A DNA stretch of 51,706 nt. Source: Mariprofundaceae bacterium. Its GTDB lineage: Bacteria > Pseudomonadota > Zetaproteobacteria > Mariprofundales > Mariprofundaceae. Shown here piece by piece: positions 1-8,311 of the stretch. The translations under genes were made by a program, and so were the position numbers. Numbering within the stretch: position 1 is the stretch's first letter; every line of letters begins with the position of its first letter. The stretch spans positions 1-51,706 of the forward strand of contig JALUXZ010000156.1 in the NCBI GenBank assembly GCA_027018935.1, given 5' to 3'. Under the pieces are notes generated by a model. It did no database searches, had not been told where the DNA came from, and saw nothing but the letters and a program-made list of their open reading frames with translations.

Positions 1-102
1 GAAAACAAAGGCGGCTGTGTTAAATATCAATTCTCAGCACGAAAAACTGTTGCAGTTAATGGGAAAACGGTATCTCAGACTTTATTCCTGAAACCAAAAT
101 AA
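1..102 (+). CDS. 3' end of an unidentified CDS
   Basis: An open frame runs from the first base to a TAA at 100-102 and encodes the last 33 residues of a protein, ending in LKPK. It has one cysteine and a beta-rich look, but I recognise no family. It is convergent with tolA. It is too short for the ORF track and has no start in the window, so reading frame 1 is the main support. Confidence 0.5.
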   Translation, partial: ENKGGCVKYQFSARKTVAVNGKTVSQTLFLKPK

Positions 103-347
103 AAGGTGCGGAATGTCGGAATCACGCATGGAAGGCAGGGTAATCGCATCAGTTTTTATCATTTAGAAGAAATTTAAAAGCTCCAAAGGTATAATACGTA
201 ATTGTTTGATTTTAATCTGAAGAATTGACATTCTATGGGTAGAAATAGGTTAAGTTATGTGTTGTATTTCTAGAGTTATAGATGATGTGCATATCATTCA
301 GGGAATGATTCGTAGTAATAAAAAGCTTATTCGGGCGTTGGCATTGC
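103..347. other. Intergenic region between convergent genes
   Basis: These 245 bp separate the partial plus-strand gene from the tolA stop. A 7-bp inverted repeat (ATCATTC, 3-nt loop, GAATGAT) at 293-309 lies about 40 bp beyond the tolA stop. It has no T-run on either strand, so it is at best a weak termination or processing hairpin. No ORF here is convincing. Confidence 0.4.
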
Positions 348-1109
348 TTACAATGGATGAAAGCGAATGCGGTTGTTGCGAAAGCTTTCAAATTGTTTGC
401 TAGGCACACGAAAGGGTGCAGCAGCACGGATTGCGGCAATGAGTGTTTGATCTAATGCGCTATTGCCTGATGATTCAAGAATTTTAACGCTAAGCAGTTG
501 TCCGTTGCGCTGTAAAATCATTTCAACCAATGGGTCAGGTGTATTTTCATTGATGCCGCCGGGTACTTTCCAATGGGATTGCACGGCAGCCTGCATCATG
601 GCGATATAACGATCAATTTCTTGTGTTGAAAGTTGTTTTCCCATGATGTCTGCCATATCTGGTTTGGGTTTAGAGCGTGTTTTGGTGGTTTTGTTGCTGC
701 TTGATTCGACAGGTGAAAAAGGATCAAAATCTGGGTCTTCTTTAACTTTCTTTGTGCTTTTCACTGCCTTTTTAGTTTTAGGCTTTAGTTTTAAGACTGG
801 TTTTTTCTTGGGCTTGATTTTCTGTTTAACAACAGCTTTTACTTTAGGTTTGTGTGTTTTTTTGACGGTTTTAACTTTCTTCTGAGTCTTACGAGCTTGA
901 TGCTGCATTTTCTTTAAATCTTGGGCAGAGATCATGCTCACTTCAATGCGTTTGAGTGGTGGGGTGGGGGCATGATTGCTTTGCCACCATGCGATGGTGG
1001 CAATTATGCCGACAATGAGAACATGCGCCAATACAGCGAACAGGAAATCCAGTCCGCTAAATGTATGATAACGCGTGTGTTTAGCGGGTTGGCTCTGTGA
1101 CAAGTCCAA
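348..1109 (-). CDS. tolA: TolA/TonB-family cell-envelope protein
   Basis: This 253-residue protein links the inner-membrane TolQR motor to outer-membrane partners. The sequence shows a short cytoplasmic N-terminus, one transmembrane helix near residues 23-42 (LFAVLAHVLIVGIIATIAWW), a Lys/Pro-rich linker at about 65-150 that would span the periplasm, and a C-terminal TonB/TolA-like domain with the VPSKQFESFRNNRIRF end. The linker is shorter than in E. coli TolA. It is the last gene of the tolQRA cluster and overlaps tolR by 29 nt. The usual downstream tolB and pal are absent, since a convergent gene follows. The position after tolR makes TolA more likely than TonB. Confidence 0.85.
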   Translation of the reverse strand: MDLSQSQPAKHTRYHTFSGLDFLFAVLAHVLIVGIIATIAWWQSNHAPTPPLKRIEVSMISAQDLKKMQHQARKTQKKVKTVKKTHKPKVKAVVKQKIKPKKKPVLKLKPKTKKAVKSTKKVKEDPDFDPFSPVESSSNKTTKTRSKPKPDMADIMGKQLSTQEIDRYIAMMQAAVQSHWKVPGGINENTPDPLVEMILQRNGQLLSVKILESSGNSALDQTLIAAIRAAAPFRVPSKQFESFRNNRIRFHPL

Positions 1110-1518
1110 CCTTCTTAATTCCAGCTCTTTCTAGACTGCTCATGACTTGAGCCACATACTGATATTGTGTTTTGGCATCACCACGGATGAAAACAGGCAG
1201 TTTGGGATTATTTTCACGCATGGCTTGGATGCGTGCTGCCAGTTGTTTGAGTTTTACTTTGTGTTTTTGCATATAAATATCGCCATTTTTGCGAATGCTA
1301 ATGACCAATGGTTCGATATTTTGTTGCATGGCTGGTGCATCGGCATCAGGTAAATCAACATTGATGCCTTGTGTTAATAATGGTGCTGCAACCATAAAAA
1401 TAATGAGCAATACCAACATCACATCCACCAGCGGTGTCACATTGATTTCACCCATAGGCTCACTGCCCTTATCCCATTTGTTGCTGGATCCACCCCAGCC
1501 GCTTTGACCTGCCCACAT
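1081..1518 (-). CDS. tolR: TolR, proton-channel subunit of the Tol system
   Basis: The protein has 145 residues and belongs to the ExbD/TolR family. A Gly/Ser-rich N-terminus is followed by INVTPLVDVMLVLLIIFMV, which is one transmembrane helix carrying the conserved Asp used in proton conduction. A periplasmic domain follows and ends in the typical GIKKVGLVTEP segment. It lies between tolQ (5-nt gap) and tolA (29-nt overlap), so the three are almost certainly cotranscribed and translationally coupled. ExbD is the alternative name, but the tolQ-tolR-tolA order behind ybgC favours TolR. Confidence 0.93.
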   Translation of the reverse strand: MWAGQSGWGGSSNKWDKGSEPMGEINVTPLVDVMLVLLIIFMVAAPLLTQGINVDLPDADAPAMQQNIEPLVISIRKNGDIYMQKHKVKLKQLAARIQAMRENNPKLPVFIRGDAKTQYQYVAQVMSSLERAGIKKVGLVTEPTR

Positions 1519-1523
1519 AGTGA

Positions 1524-2219
1524 TTAACCTCGGCGAATATGACGTGACATAATATTTAAAAATTCAGACGCGAACTGCTCCATGCCTGATGCCTGACGTT
1601 TTAAATCAGCTGTGAATTTATTGTATGCGACAACAGCAGGAATCGCAGCAACCAATCCGAATGCTGTAGCAACCAAAGCTTCAGCAATGCCCGGTGCGAC
1701 AGCAGTTAAGGATGTGTTTTGAGATATGGCAATGCCTTGAAAGGCAGTTAAAATACCCCATACGGTACCAAACAGACCAATAAATGGTGATGTTGAACCA
1801 ACCGTGGCTAGAAATGCTAGGTGACGGGATAAAGCTTCCATTTCACGTGATAATGCAGCATCTAAGGAGCGGCGAATACCATCCAGACCGTGACCAGCAG
1901 TGATTTTATTACCAACATCCTGTTGCTTGGAATCACCACGTTGGCGAATGTACTCACGATAACCAGATTGAAAAATATTCGCCAGTGGGGTGTGGGCATA
2001 ACGGTTTGGAATACTGGCAAGAACGGTATCCATATCTGATCCGCCCCAGAAAGCATCTGAAAAAGCAGCATTTTCTTTACGCGTTTTGCGATAAATACGG
2101 GCTTTGTTAAAAATAACACCCCATGAGGCGATGGATAGTAATAAAAGTAATATTAATACGCCTTTTACGACTATGCCTGCACCAAGAATGAGTGCCCATA
2201 CACTTAGTTGTTCTGCCAT
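1524..2219 (-). CDS. tolQ: TolQ, proton-channel subunit of the Tol system
   Basis: This 231-residue MotA/TolQ/ExbB-family inner-membrane protein has three hydrophobic helices: about residues 10-35, a second near 140-165 (LAFLATVGSTSPFIGLFGTVWGI), and a third near 175-200 (GIAEALVATAFGLVAAIPAVV). The GLFGTVWGI and AEALVATAFGL motifs are hallmarks. With TolR it forms the proton-driven motor that energises TolA during cell constriction. It follows ybgC with a 9-nt gap that contains a GGAGA ribosome-binding site, which supports this start. Confidence 0.95.
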   Translation of the reverse strand: MAEQLSVWALILGAGIVVKGVLILLLLLSIASWGVIFNKARIYRKTRKENAAFSDAFWGGSDMDTVLASIPNRYAHTPLANIFQSGYREYIRQRGDSKQQDVGNKITAGHGLDGIRRSLDAALSREMEALSRHLAFLATVGSTSPFIGLFGTVWGILTAFQGIAISQNTSLTAVAPGIAEALVATAFGLVAAIPAVVAYNKFTADLKRQASGMEQFASEFLNIMSRHIRRG

Positions 2220-2228
2220 ATTCTCTCC

Positions 2229-2648
2229 TTATGTATCTTGATAAATTTGTTGTTGTAATGTGGATAGCAATGCCTTGGGAATCAGGCTGGGTCGTCCTGC
2301 AGTATTCACACAGGCAAGTTGAACAGTTGCATCGGTGAGTAGTATTTTTTTCCCCATAGCTGATTTGCTATAAATGCGCTGAATAAATGCAATACGCGCG
2401 CCAGAGGCTTTCGTAAGCAGTGTCTCAACATGTATCATATCGTTAAAATGTGCTGCGCCTTTATAGTGAATGTTCACGTTGGTCACCACAAACATGATGC
2501 CGAAATCCTTAAGAACTTGATCAAGTTCGATATTGTGGGCACGTAAAAATTCAGTGCGTCCGCGTTCCATAAATTTTAAATAATTGGCGTAATATACCAC
2601 GCCGCCATGATCGGTATCTTCATAATAAATGCGTATAGGAAAGTTCAT
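2229..2648 (-). CDS. ybgC: YbgC-type acyl-CoA thioesterase
   Basis: The 139-residue hotdog-fold protein opens with [31 protein letters not shown] in conserved order. This holds the YxxDTDxxGVVYHxNY active-site signature of YbgC/4-HBT thioesterases, with the catalytic Asp in EDTD. In other bacteria YbgC hydrolyses short or medium acyl-CoAs and its gene sits at the head of the tol cluster, as here. The start overlaps the ruvB stop by 4 nt, so this ruv-tol stretch behaves as one operon. Confidence 0.93.
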   Translation of the reverse strand: MNFPIRIYYEDTDHGGVVYYANYLKFMERGRTEFLRAHNIELDQVLKDFGIMFVVTNVNIHYKGAAHFNDMIHVETLLTKASGARIAFIQRIYSKSAMGKKILLTDATVQLACVNTAGRPSLIPKALLSTLQQQIYQDT

Positions 2649-3682
2649 AACAACGAACCTTGTGGAGTGTCATCATGTGGTAATGTCCTTCCCAAATGGC
2701 TATATGCCAAAGGAGTTGCTACACGGCCGCGTGGGGTGCGTGCAATCAAGCCTTCTTGCATCAAATAAGGCTCCAATACATCTTCAATGGTATCGCGCTC
2801 TTCGGCAATGGATGCGGCAAGCGTATCCAGTCCAGCAGGTCCACCATTATAACGATCAATGAGGGCAATCAATAAACGGCGATCCATTTGATCTAAGCCC
2901 AAATGATCAACCTCCATGCGGGTTAATGAGTGATCGGCGATTTGTTGATTGATTTCACCTTGATGTTCAACTTGTGCAAAATCACGGACACGTCGTAATA
3001 AACGATTAGCAATACGGGGTGTACCACGTGAGCGTTTGGCCATTTCTAATGAACCTTCGCTTGTGCTTGGAATATCCAATAACTGTGCAGATCGGGTTAC
3101 AATTTGGGCAAGTTCATTGTGTGAATAAAATTCCAAACGTTGAAGAATGCCAAAACGATCTCTTAAAGGGTTGGTAAGCAAGCCAGCGCGTGTGGTTGCT
3201 CCGACCAAGGTGAAACGTGGTAAATCCATTTTGATGGAACGTGCCGCAGGCCCTTGTCCAATCATAATGTCCAATTGAAAATCTTCCAAGGCTGGATAAA
3301 GAATTTCTTCGACTTGCGGACTTAAACGATGAATCTCATCGATAAACAATACATCGCCCTCTTCCAAATTGGTGAGCATAGCCGCCAAATCACCAGGGCG
3401 TTCAATGACTGGCCCAGAGGTGCTGCGAATGGTTGTCCCCATTTCATTGGCGATGATATTCGCTAATGTGGTTTTACCCAAACCCGGTGGACCATATAAC
3501 AGAACATGATCCAAAGATTCCTGACGCGCGGTTGCTGCTTTGATGAAGATGCTAAGATTTTCACGAATCTTTTCTTGCCCGACATAGTCAGCCAGCTTTT
3601 TGGGGCGCAATGCGACATCCCAATCTTCTGGTTGATTTGAGGCAGTAATAATACGTTCTTCTGGCGTGAAATCATCGCTCAT
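2645..3682 (-). CDS. ruvB: Holliday junction branch migration helicase RuvB
   Basis: This AAA+ motor of the RuvAB complex has 345 residues, the usual length. Visible motifs are the N-terminal [12 protein letters not shown] segment, Walker [10 protein letters not shown] near residue 64, Walker B FIDEIHRL, sensor 1 GATTRAGLL, the arginine finger in the PLRDRFGI box, and a C-terminal winged helix ([20 protein letters not shown]). It overlaps ruvA by 4 nt upstream and ybgC by 4 nt downstream. Identification is secure. Confidence 0.98.
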   Translation of the reverse strand: MSDDFTPEERIITASNQPEDWDVALRPKKLADYVGQEKIRENLSIFIKAATARQESLDHVLLYGPPGLGKTTLANIIANEMGTTIRSTSGPVIERPGDLAAMLTNLEEGDVLFIDEIHRLSPQVEEILYPALEDFQLDIMIGQGPAARSIKMDLPRFTLVGATTRAGLLTNPLRDRFGILQRLEFYSHNELAQIVTRSAQLLDIPSTSEGSLEMAKRSRGTPRIANRLLRRVRDFAQVEHQGEINQQIADHSLTRMEVDHLGLDQMDRRLLIALIDRYNGGPAGLDTLAASIAEERDTIEDVLEPYLMQEGLIARTPRGRVATPLAYSHLGRTLPHDDTPQGSLL

Positions 3683-4242
3683 GTGAGTACTTTTAGAGCT
3701 GCTTTAAAGCATGTTTCAAAATTTTGTGATGCATCAATAGATTTTAATGCTTTATCAATTTGCGGTGCTTTATAACCTAAGTTAAGCAAAGCAGACTTCA
3801 CATCATGAAGCCCGTGGTCGCCAGATGTGCTGTCGTGTCCAACTTCGAGTTTGCCTTGTAATTCTAAAATAAGTCGTTGCGCAGTTTTTTTGCCAATACC
3901 AGGTGTGCGAGCGATGGCTAAATCATCGGCTTGCTCAATAGCTGTTGCCAACTCACTTGCTGACATACCAGACATTAAATTAAGAGCCATTTTTGCACCA
4001 ATACCCGTAACTTTATTTAACTTACGGAAAGTTTCACGTTCATGGCTATCAGCAAAACCAAATAAAACCAGTTGGTCTTCACGTACATAGGTGTGAATGG
4101 ATAGTGAAGCTGTATCACCAGTTTTTAGATTGCATAAGGTTTGTAGGCTGACCGATACGTCATAACCCACACCTTGCACATCAATAAGTACTGTGCCTAT
4201 CGGGTCAAGCTCTCGAATCTTACCGGATAACCAGCCAATCAT
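3679..4242 (-). CDS. ruvA: Holliday junction branch migration protein RuvA
   Basis: RuvA binds four-way junctions and loads RuvB. The track ORF begins 19 codons earlier, but the family start is MIGWLSGKI. Its ATG at 4242 forms an ATGA overlap with the ruvC stop and is preceded by an AGGAG site, so I place the start there (187 residues). Seen in the sequence are the OB-fold N-terminus ([17 protein letters not shown]), two helix-hairpin-helix segments ([15 protein letters not shown] and [18 protein letters not shown]), and a short C-terminal domain III ending in ALKVLT that would contact RuvB. Confidence 0.96.
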   Translation of the reverse strand: MIGWLSGKIRELDPIGTVLIDVQGVGYDVSVSLQTLCNLKTGDTASLSIHTYVREDQLVLFGFADSHERETFRKLNKVTGIGAKMALNLMSGMSASELATAIEQADDLAIARTPGIGKKTAQRLILELQGKLEVGHDSTSGDHGLHDVKSALLNLGYKAPQIDKALKSIDASQNFETCFKAALKVLT

Positions 4243-4739
4243 GATGACTCCTGCCTTTTGATGCGTGATGTTTGTACAGGCGCATGATGCGCGTGACAAA
4301 TGCAGACGGCAAGCGCATCAGCAGCATCTTCTTGAAGTGGTGGCGGTGGTTTGAGTAACATATTCACCATGTGCTGCATTTGCGCTTTATCGGCGCGCCC
4401 GAAACCTGTGAGTGATTGTTTGACCTTGGTCGGAGAATAGGGTGTTACATGCAACTTGTGATGGCCACATGCGGCAATAAGTGCGCCACGTGCTTGCCCT
4501 AATTTTAGTGCAGAAGCGACGTTTTTTGATACAAATACATCTTCCATGGCAGCGGTATCAGGTTGAAATTCAGCAATAATATCATTCAAGCCCAAAAACA
4601 AATTGGTTAAACGCTCACTGAAATCACCTTTGCCAGCTTGGATAACAGTATGGTAGACATAGCATAAACGGTTGCCTTGAGCATCTAAGATGCCAACACC
4701 CGTTTTGATAGAGCCTGGATCAACGCCAAGAATACGCAT
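4239..4739 (-). CDS. ruvC: Crossover junction endodeoxyribonuclease RuvC
   Basis: This 166-residue Holliday junction resolvase shows the RNase H-like acidic tetrad in context: Asp in ILGVDPGS, Glu in AAMEDVFV, and the paired Asp residues in QEDAADALAVC. It is the first gene of ruvC-ruvA-ruvB-ybgC-tolQRA. No strong Shine-Dalgarno precedes the ATG. The promoter must lie in the 38 bp between the trxA terminator and the start, or transcription reads through from trxA. Confidence 0.97.
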   Translation of the reverse strand: MRILGVDPGSIKTGVGILDAQGNRLCYVYHTVIQAGKGDFSERLTNLFLGLNDIIAEFQPDTAAMEDVFVSKNVASALKLGQARGALIAACGHHKLHVTPYSPTKVKQSLTGFGRADKAQMQHMVNMLLKPPPPLQEDAADALAVCICHAHHAPVQTSRIKRQESS

Positions 4740-4777
4740 AATTTGCCATAGCCGAATAAGAGGATATTTTGGACATA

Positions 4778-4806
4778 AAAAAAGCAGGGGATAACCCTGC
4801 TTTTTT
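4778..4806 (-). terminator. Intrinsic terminator of trxA
   Basis: GCAGGG and CCCTGC form a 6-bp stem with loop GATAA, flanked by six As on one side and six Ts on the other. The stem extends through A-T pairs and can terminate in both directions. It sits 23 nt past the trxA stop and upstream of ruvC, so it separates trxA from the ruv-tol operon. Confidence 0.9.
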
Positions 4807-4828
4807 AGTAAAACATGTGAACAATGAA

Positions 4829-5158
4829 TTAATCGAGGTGTTCGTTAATAAAATCAACCAACTTACCTTTGGTAACAGCGCCAACTTTGGTGCCTTGTAC
4901 ATTACCATCAGAGAAAACCATCAAGGTTGGGATGCCACGCACACCATATTTGCCTGGGGTGTTTGGATTATCATCAATATCAATTTTAGCAATAGTGATT
5001 TTATCACCCATATCGGCAGCAATTTCAGTTAAAATAGGTGCGATTTGTTTGCAAGGACCACACCAAGGTGCCCAGAAATCAACCAGTACAGCACCAGAAG
5101 CCTTTAAAACATCGTTCTCAAAACTATCATCAGTCACATTTATAATGTTGTCAGACAT
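4829..5158 (-). CDS. trxA: Thioredoxin
   Basis: This 109-residue thioredoxin has the [11 protein letters not shown] active site and the cis-proline loop in RGIPTLMVF. The track ORF begins 13 codons earlier. The start chosen, MSDNIINV, matches the family and has GAGG 8 nt upstream. It reduces cytoplasmic protein disulfides. It is a single-gene unit: a clear terminator follows, and the upstream gene is divergent. Confidence 0.96.
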   Translation of the reverse strand: MSDNIINVTDDSFENDVLKASGAVLVDFWAPWCGPCKQIAPILTEIAADMGDKITIAKIDIDDNPNTPGKYGVRGIPTLMVFSDGNVQGTKVGAVTKGKLVDFINEHLD

Positions 5159-5270
5159 GTATTTTTCCTCGTTGTATGCCCCGCAGGGCTTAATCAATAA
5201 ACTAGGCTATCTCATGCTGGTAAAAGTGCAAGAGCGTTCATAGTATGCCGCTACGTTAGTCGGGGGGAAG

Positions 5271-6419
5271 ATGAGCGTCAACTGTACTGCATTACAATCG
5301 ATGATTGCTGACAATATCCGTGCATCGAATGGTTTTTTACCATTTGAGGATTTTATGCGCGCCGCTTTGTATGAGAAAAAGTTGGGATATTATGAGTCAA
5401 AACATGTGTTTGGAGAGGCGGGTGATTTTGTTACAGGGGCGGATTTAGGCCCTTGGTTGGCGATGGGTTTTGCTGATTTAATGTTTTGGGGTTGGCAGCA
5501 ATTGGGCAGACCAGAGCATTGGGTGTTGTTGGAGCAAGGTGGTGGTACAGGGCGCTTGTTAACACAGGTGTTACGTTTCTTGCAACATCAAGATATGGCA
5601 TTTCCAACGGTGATTGCGGTGGAGCGTAGTGCGCAAATGCGTGAGAGGCAGCAGGCACACTATGCTGAGAAGGGCTTTGATGTTCAGCAATATATTGAGC
5701 TTGCAGATGTAAAGACGGATTTGCCCGTACTGATGATGTGCAATGAGTTGCCAGATGCTTTTCCTGTGCGAAGTTTTGTTTGGCGTAATCAATGTTTTTA
5801 TGAGCGTGGGGTTCAATTATCAGATGATAGGTTTGTGTGGTCTGAGTCACAAGAATCTATGGCAGATGCGCCCAGTATTGATACCACATTGATAGAAGCA
5901 TGGTCGAATGGTTATATTAGTGAATACAACCCTGCATTGCCTGCATGGCAAAAGAATGTGTCGGATGTGATAGGGGATGGTTTTGTTTTTTGTGTGGATT
6001 ATGGTTATAGCCAACAGGAATATTATCGTTCTAATCGAATTGAAGGCACATTGATGGGGCATAAGGCGCACCAAGTGGTTGAAAATGTGTTGGCAGATGT
6101 TGGCTTGTGTGATTTGACTGCGCATGTGGATTTCACGGCTTTAGCAAAATCAGGTATGAAGTATGATTTATTGCCTTGCTCTTTTATTACGCAAGGAGGG
6201 TGGTTGGCACAAAGCCCTATGGTGCAGCAGGCAATCAGTGAATTGGCGCAAGATGGGTCGATTGAATCGGTGCAGGCATTGGCACATGCCAAGCGTATGC
6301 TTCTACCCTTTGGTATGGGCGAAACCTTTAAGTTGTTTGTGCAAGGTAAGGGCAAACAGCTATGCCCAGACTACTTAAAAAGCTTGGATCGTATGCGTGA
6401 CCTGAGGTTAAGTCTGTGA
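5271..6419 (+). CDS. SAM-dependent methyltransferase, MidA/NDUFAF7 (DUF185) family
   Basis: The protein has 382 residues. The N-terminal segment GFLPFEDFMRAALYEKKLGYY followed by GDFVTGADLGPWLA is typical of the MidA/NDUFAF7 family. The SAM-binding loop reads LLEQGGGTGRLL, and MMCNELPDAFPV follows as the family's NELLDA-like motif. The eukaryotic homologue dimethylates an arginine in respiratory complex I; the bacterial substrates are mostly unknown. It is divergent from trxA with a 112-bp gap, and the next gene is 85 bp downstream. The family call is firm; the substrate is not inferable. Confidence 0.88.
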   Translation: MSVNCTALQSMIADNIRASNGFLPFEDFMRAALYEKKLGYYESKHVFGEAGDFVTGADLGPWLAMGFADLMFWGWQQLGRPEHWVLLEQGGGTGRLLTQVLRFLQHQDMAFPTVIAVERSAQMRERQQAHYAEKGFDVQQYIELADVKTDLPVLMMCNELPDAFPVRSFVWRNQCFYERGVQLSDDRFVWSESQESMADAPSIDTTLIEAWSNGYISEYNPALPAWQKNVSDVIGDGFVFCVDYGYSQQEYYRSNRIEGTLMGHKAHQVVENVLADVGLCDLTAHVDFTALAKSGMKYDLLPCSFITQGGWLAQSPMVQQAISELAQDGSIESVQALAHAKRMLLPFGMGETFKLFVQGKGKQLCPDYLKSLDRMRDLRLSL

Positions 6420-6504
6420 AAACAGCTTGCAAGGGATATGTTTTAATGAGGAATATTTTTTATAGTGATTGTATGAATGTGCAGATACCTGCTAAGGTTG
6501 TGGC

Positions 6505-8301
6505 ATGATTAAAAAGGGTGTGACGCATTTGGGTCAATATAGCCTAGACTCCGAATTGGGGTCGGGTGGCATGGGTATTGTGTATCGTGCAACCGATGAA
6601 AAGCTGCATCGTGAAGTTGCTATTAAGGTTTTACACCCACATTTACTACAGAATGAAGATTTAAAAGAACGTTTTCGCCGTGAAGCGCGTATGCATGCGC
6701 AGTTGATGCACCCCAATGTTGTAACACTACTGTCCCTTTATGAAGATGCTGAACATATGGCTCTTATTATGGAGATGGTACATGGCAAGAATTTAAGAGA
6801 ATATTTACGGACTGCAAAAAAACATGCAATTATAGATTTGGTGCGCATTGCTCAAGCGATTTTATTGGGTTTGGAAGCAGCGCATCATATTGGGCTTGTG
6901 CATCGTGATTTAAAACCAGCCAATGTGTTGCTAGCTGATAATGGTGATATAAAGTTGATGGATTTTGGTTTGGCAAAACCAGCCAAAGGTGATGATGATT
7001 TAACTCAAAGTGGTGCAACAGTAGGCTCGTTTCGTTATATGGCACCAGAGCAAATTCTGAATCAACCCATTGATGCACGTACCGATTTATATGCTTTTGG
7101 TATTCTGCTTTATCAAATGATGACAGGAAAACTCCCTTTTGATGCATCTGCGCAGGGTGGTGGCGAGTTTGAAATTATGGAGAAACAGGTGCGTGAACAT
7201 CCTGTTTCACCGCATGAGTTAAACCGTTCTTTGCCGTTGGAAATTTCTGATCTTATTTTAAGATTGTTGGCAAAAAGTCCCAATGACCGCCCAGCTAGCT
7301 GTGCCTTGGTGCATCAAGAATTAGATATTATTGCTAGGCATTTGTCTGATAATGTTATGGCTCCAGGCTTATCCAAAACCTCAGTAAGCATTCCTACGCA
7401 TTCTAATGCTGCGATTGCGAAGGGTTTGTTAAAAGCATCGGCTCGAAGTATTGGCTCGAAATTTTCTAAGTTTTTTGGGCTGATAACCACGCTCTTGCCT
7501 AGGCGTGACTTGCCTGCATCGGGTAAAGATTCGGGTATGCCACATAAGTGGAAAGCGGTGATAACATGGGGCGGGGCATCTTTGATGTTGGCATTGCTTG
7601 GCTGGGTGCTTGTTTCGGTGATGGATGTTGCAGAAAGGCCTGCCATGGTAGCTGAGCCTGCTGTTCAAAAGATTGTTTCTACGAATGATAAAAAACAGCC
7701 AGAAGCAATAGCGTCAAAAGTGGATGCTAGCATTGTAGAACAAAACAAGAAGGCGATACAAGAACCTTCCCTAAAAGAAGTAAAACCAGTTGTTGTCGTT
7801 GAAAAAAAGGTACCGTCGAAGAAGATTATTAAACCTAAAAAAATTAGGAAAGCTAGGCCTGCTGCACGCTCAATTACGTATTCTGTCGGCTATAAAGTAA
7901 CACGTTCGAATGGTGGTGCTGTGGATGTGTCTAAGCCACATGAATTTAAGGGCGGCAAGCGTTTGTATTTTGAATCTTTAAGGTCTTATAGCGGTAAAGA
8001 GATATTTACATCGTATAAAAAGGCTCAAATTCGTTTGTACTTGGATAAACCTGCAACGTTACGAAAAATTATATTGCATAAAGCCAGCGTTGGCAGGCTT
8101 AACTTTAAAGGTGGTTACGTAAAGTTGGCGGTGCAAGATAGTAAGTATAAGTGGCATGAGGTTTTTTCTCGCAACGATGATGATGTTGATATTGCTGTAA
8201 CAATTTCCAAGAGCAAACTCCCTAAGAAGATTAGGGGTGTTCGTTTGCGTTTCCGTACCCCAGAACCCATCACTATTGGGCCCATTGATTTGATTCGCTG
8301 A
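6505..8301 (+). CDS. Membrane-anchored Hanks-type Ser/Thr protein kinase
   Basis: The 598-residue protein begins with a complete kinase domain (about 11-275): glycine loop GSGGMGIVY, VAIKVL lysine, catalytic HRDLKPANV, DFG in MDFGLAKP, and an APEQIL P+1 loop. A linker leads to one transmembrane helix near 352-372 (ITWGGASLMLALLGWVLVSVM). A Lys-rich stretch follows, then a C-terminal region of about 140 residues (about 455-598). Its beta-rich pattern (RLYFESLRSYSG, RKIILHKASVGRLNFKGGYVK) suggests a galactose-binding or discoidin-like sandwich outside the membrane. PASTA repeats are absent. A cNMP/FHA protein at 33.4 kb could be a partner, but nothing links them directly. Confidence 0.9.
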   Translation: MIKKGVTHLGQYSLDSELGSGGMGIVYRATDEKLHREVAIKVLHPHLLQNEDLKERFRREARMHAQLMHPNVVTLLSLYEDAEHMALIMEMVHGKNLREYLRTAKKHAIIDLVRIAQAILLGLEAAHHIGLVHRDLKPANVLLADNGDIKLMDFGLAKPAKGDDDLTQSGATVGSFRYMAPEQILNQPIDARTDLYAFGILLYQMMTGKLPFDASAQGGGEFEIMEKQVREHPVSPHELNRSLPLEISDLILRLLAKSPNDRPASCALVHQELDIIARHLSDNVMAPGLSKTSVSIPTHSNAAIAKGLLKASARSIGSKFSKFFGLITTLLPRRDLPASGKDSGMPHKWKAVITWGGASLMLALLGWVLVSVMDVAERPAMVAEPAVQKIVSTNDKKQPEAIASKVDASIVEQNKKAIQEPSLKEVKPVVVVEKKVPSKKIIKPKKIRKARPAARSITYSVGYKVTRSNGGAVDVSKPHEFKGGKRLYFESLRSYSGKEIFTSYKKAQIRLYLDKPATLRKIILHKASVGRLNFKGGYVKLAVQDSKYKWHEVFSRNDDDVDIAVTISKSKLPKKIRGVRLRFRTPEPITIGPIDLIR

Positions 8302-8311
8302 TTCTTTAGCG

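Noticed and set aside
233-439. Minus-strand ORF of 68 residues overlapping the tolA 3' end
   Set aside because: It lies in another frame of tolA and has no family signature or ribosome-binding site.
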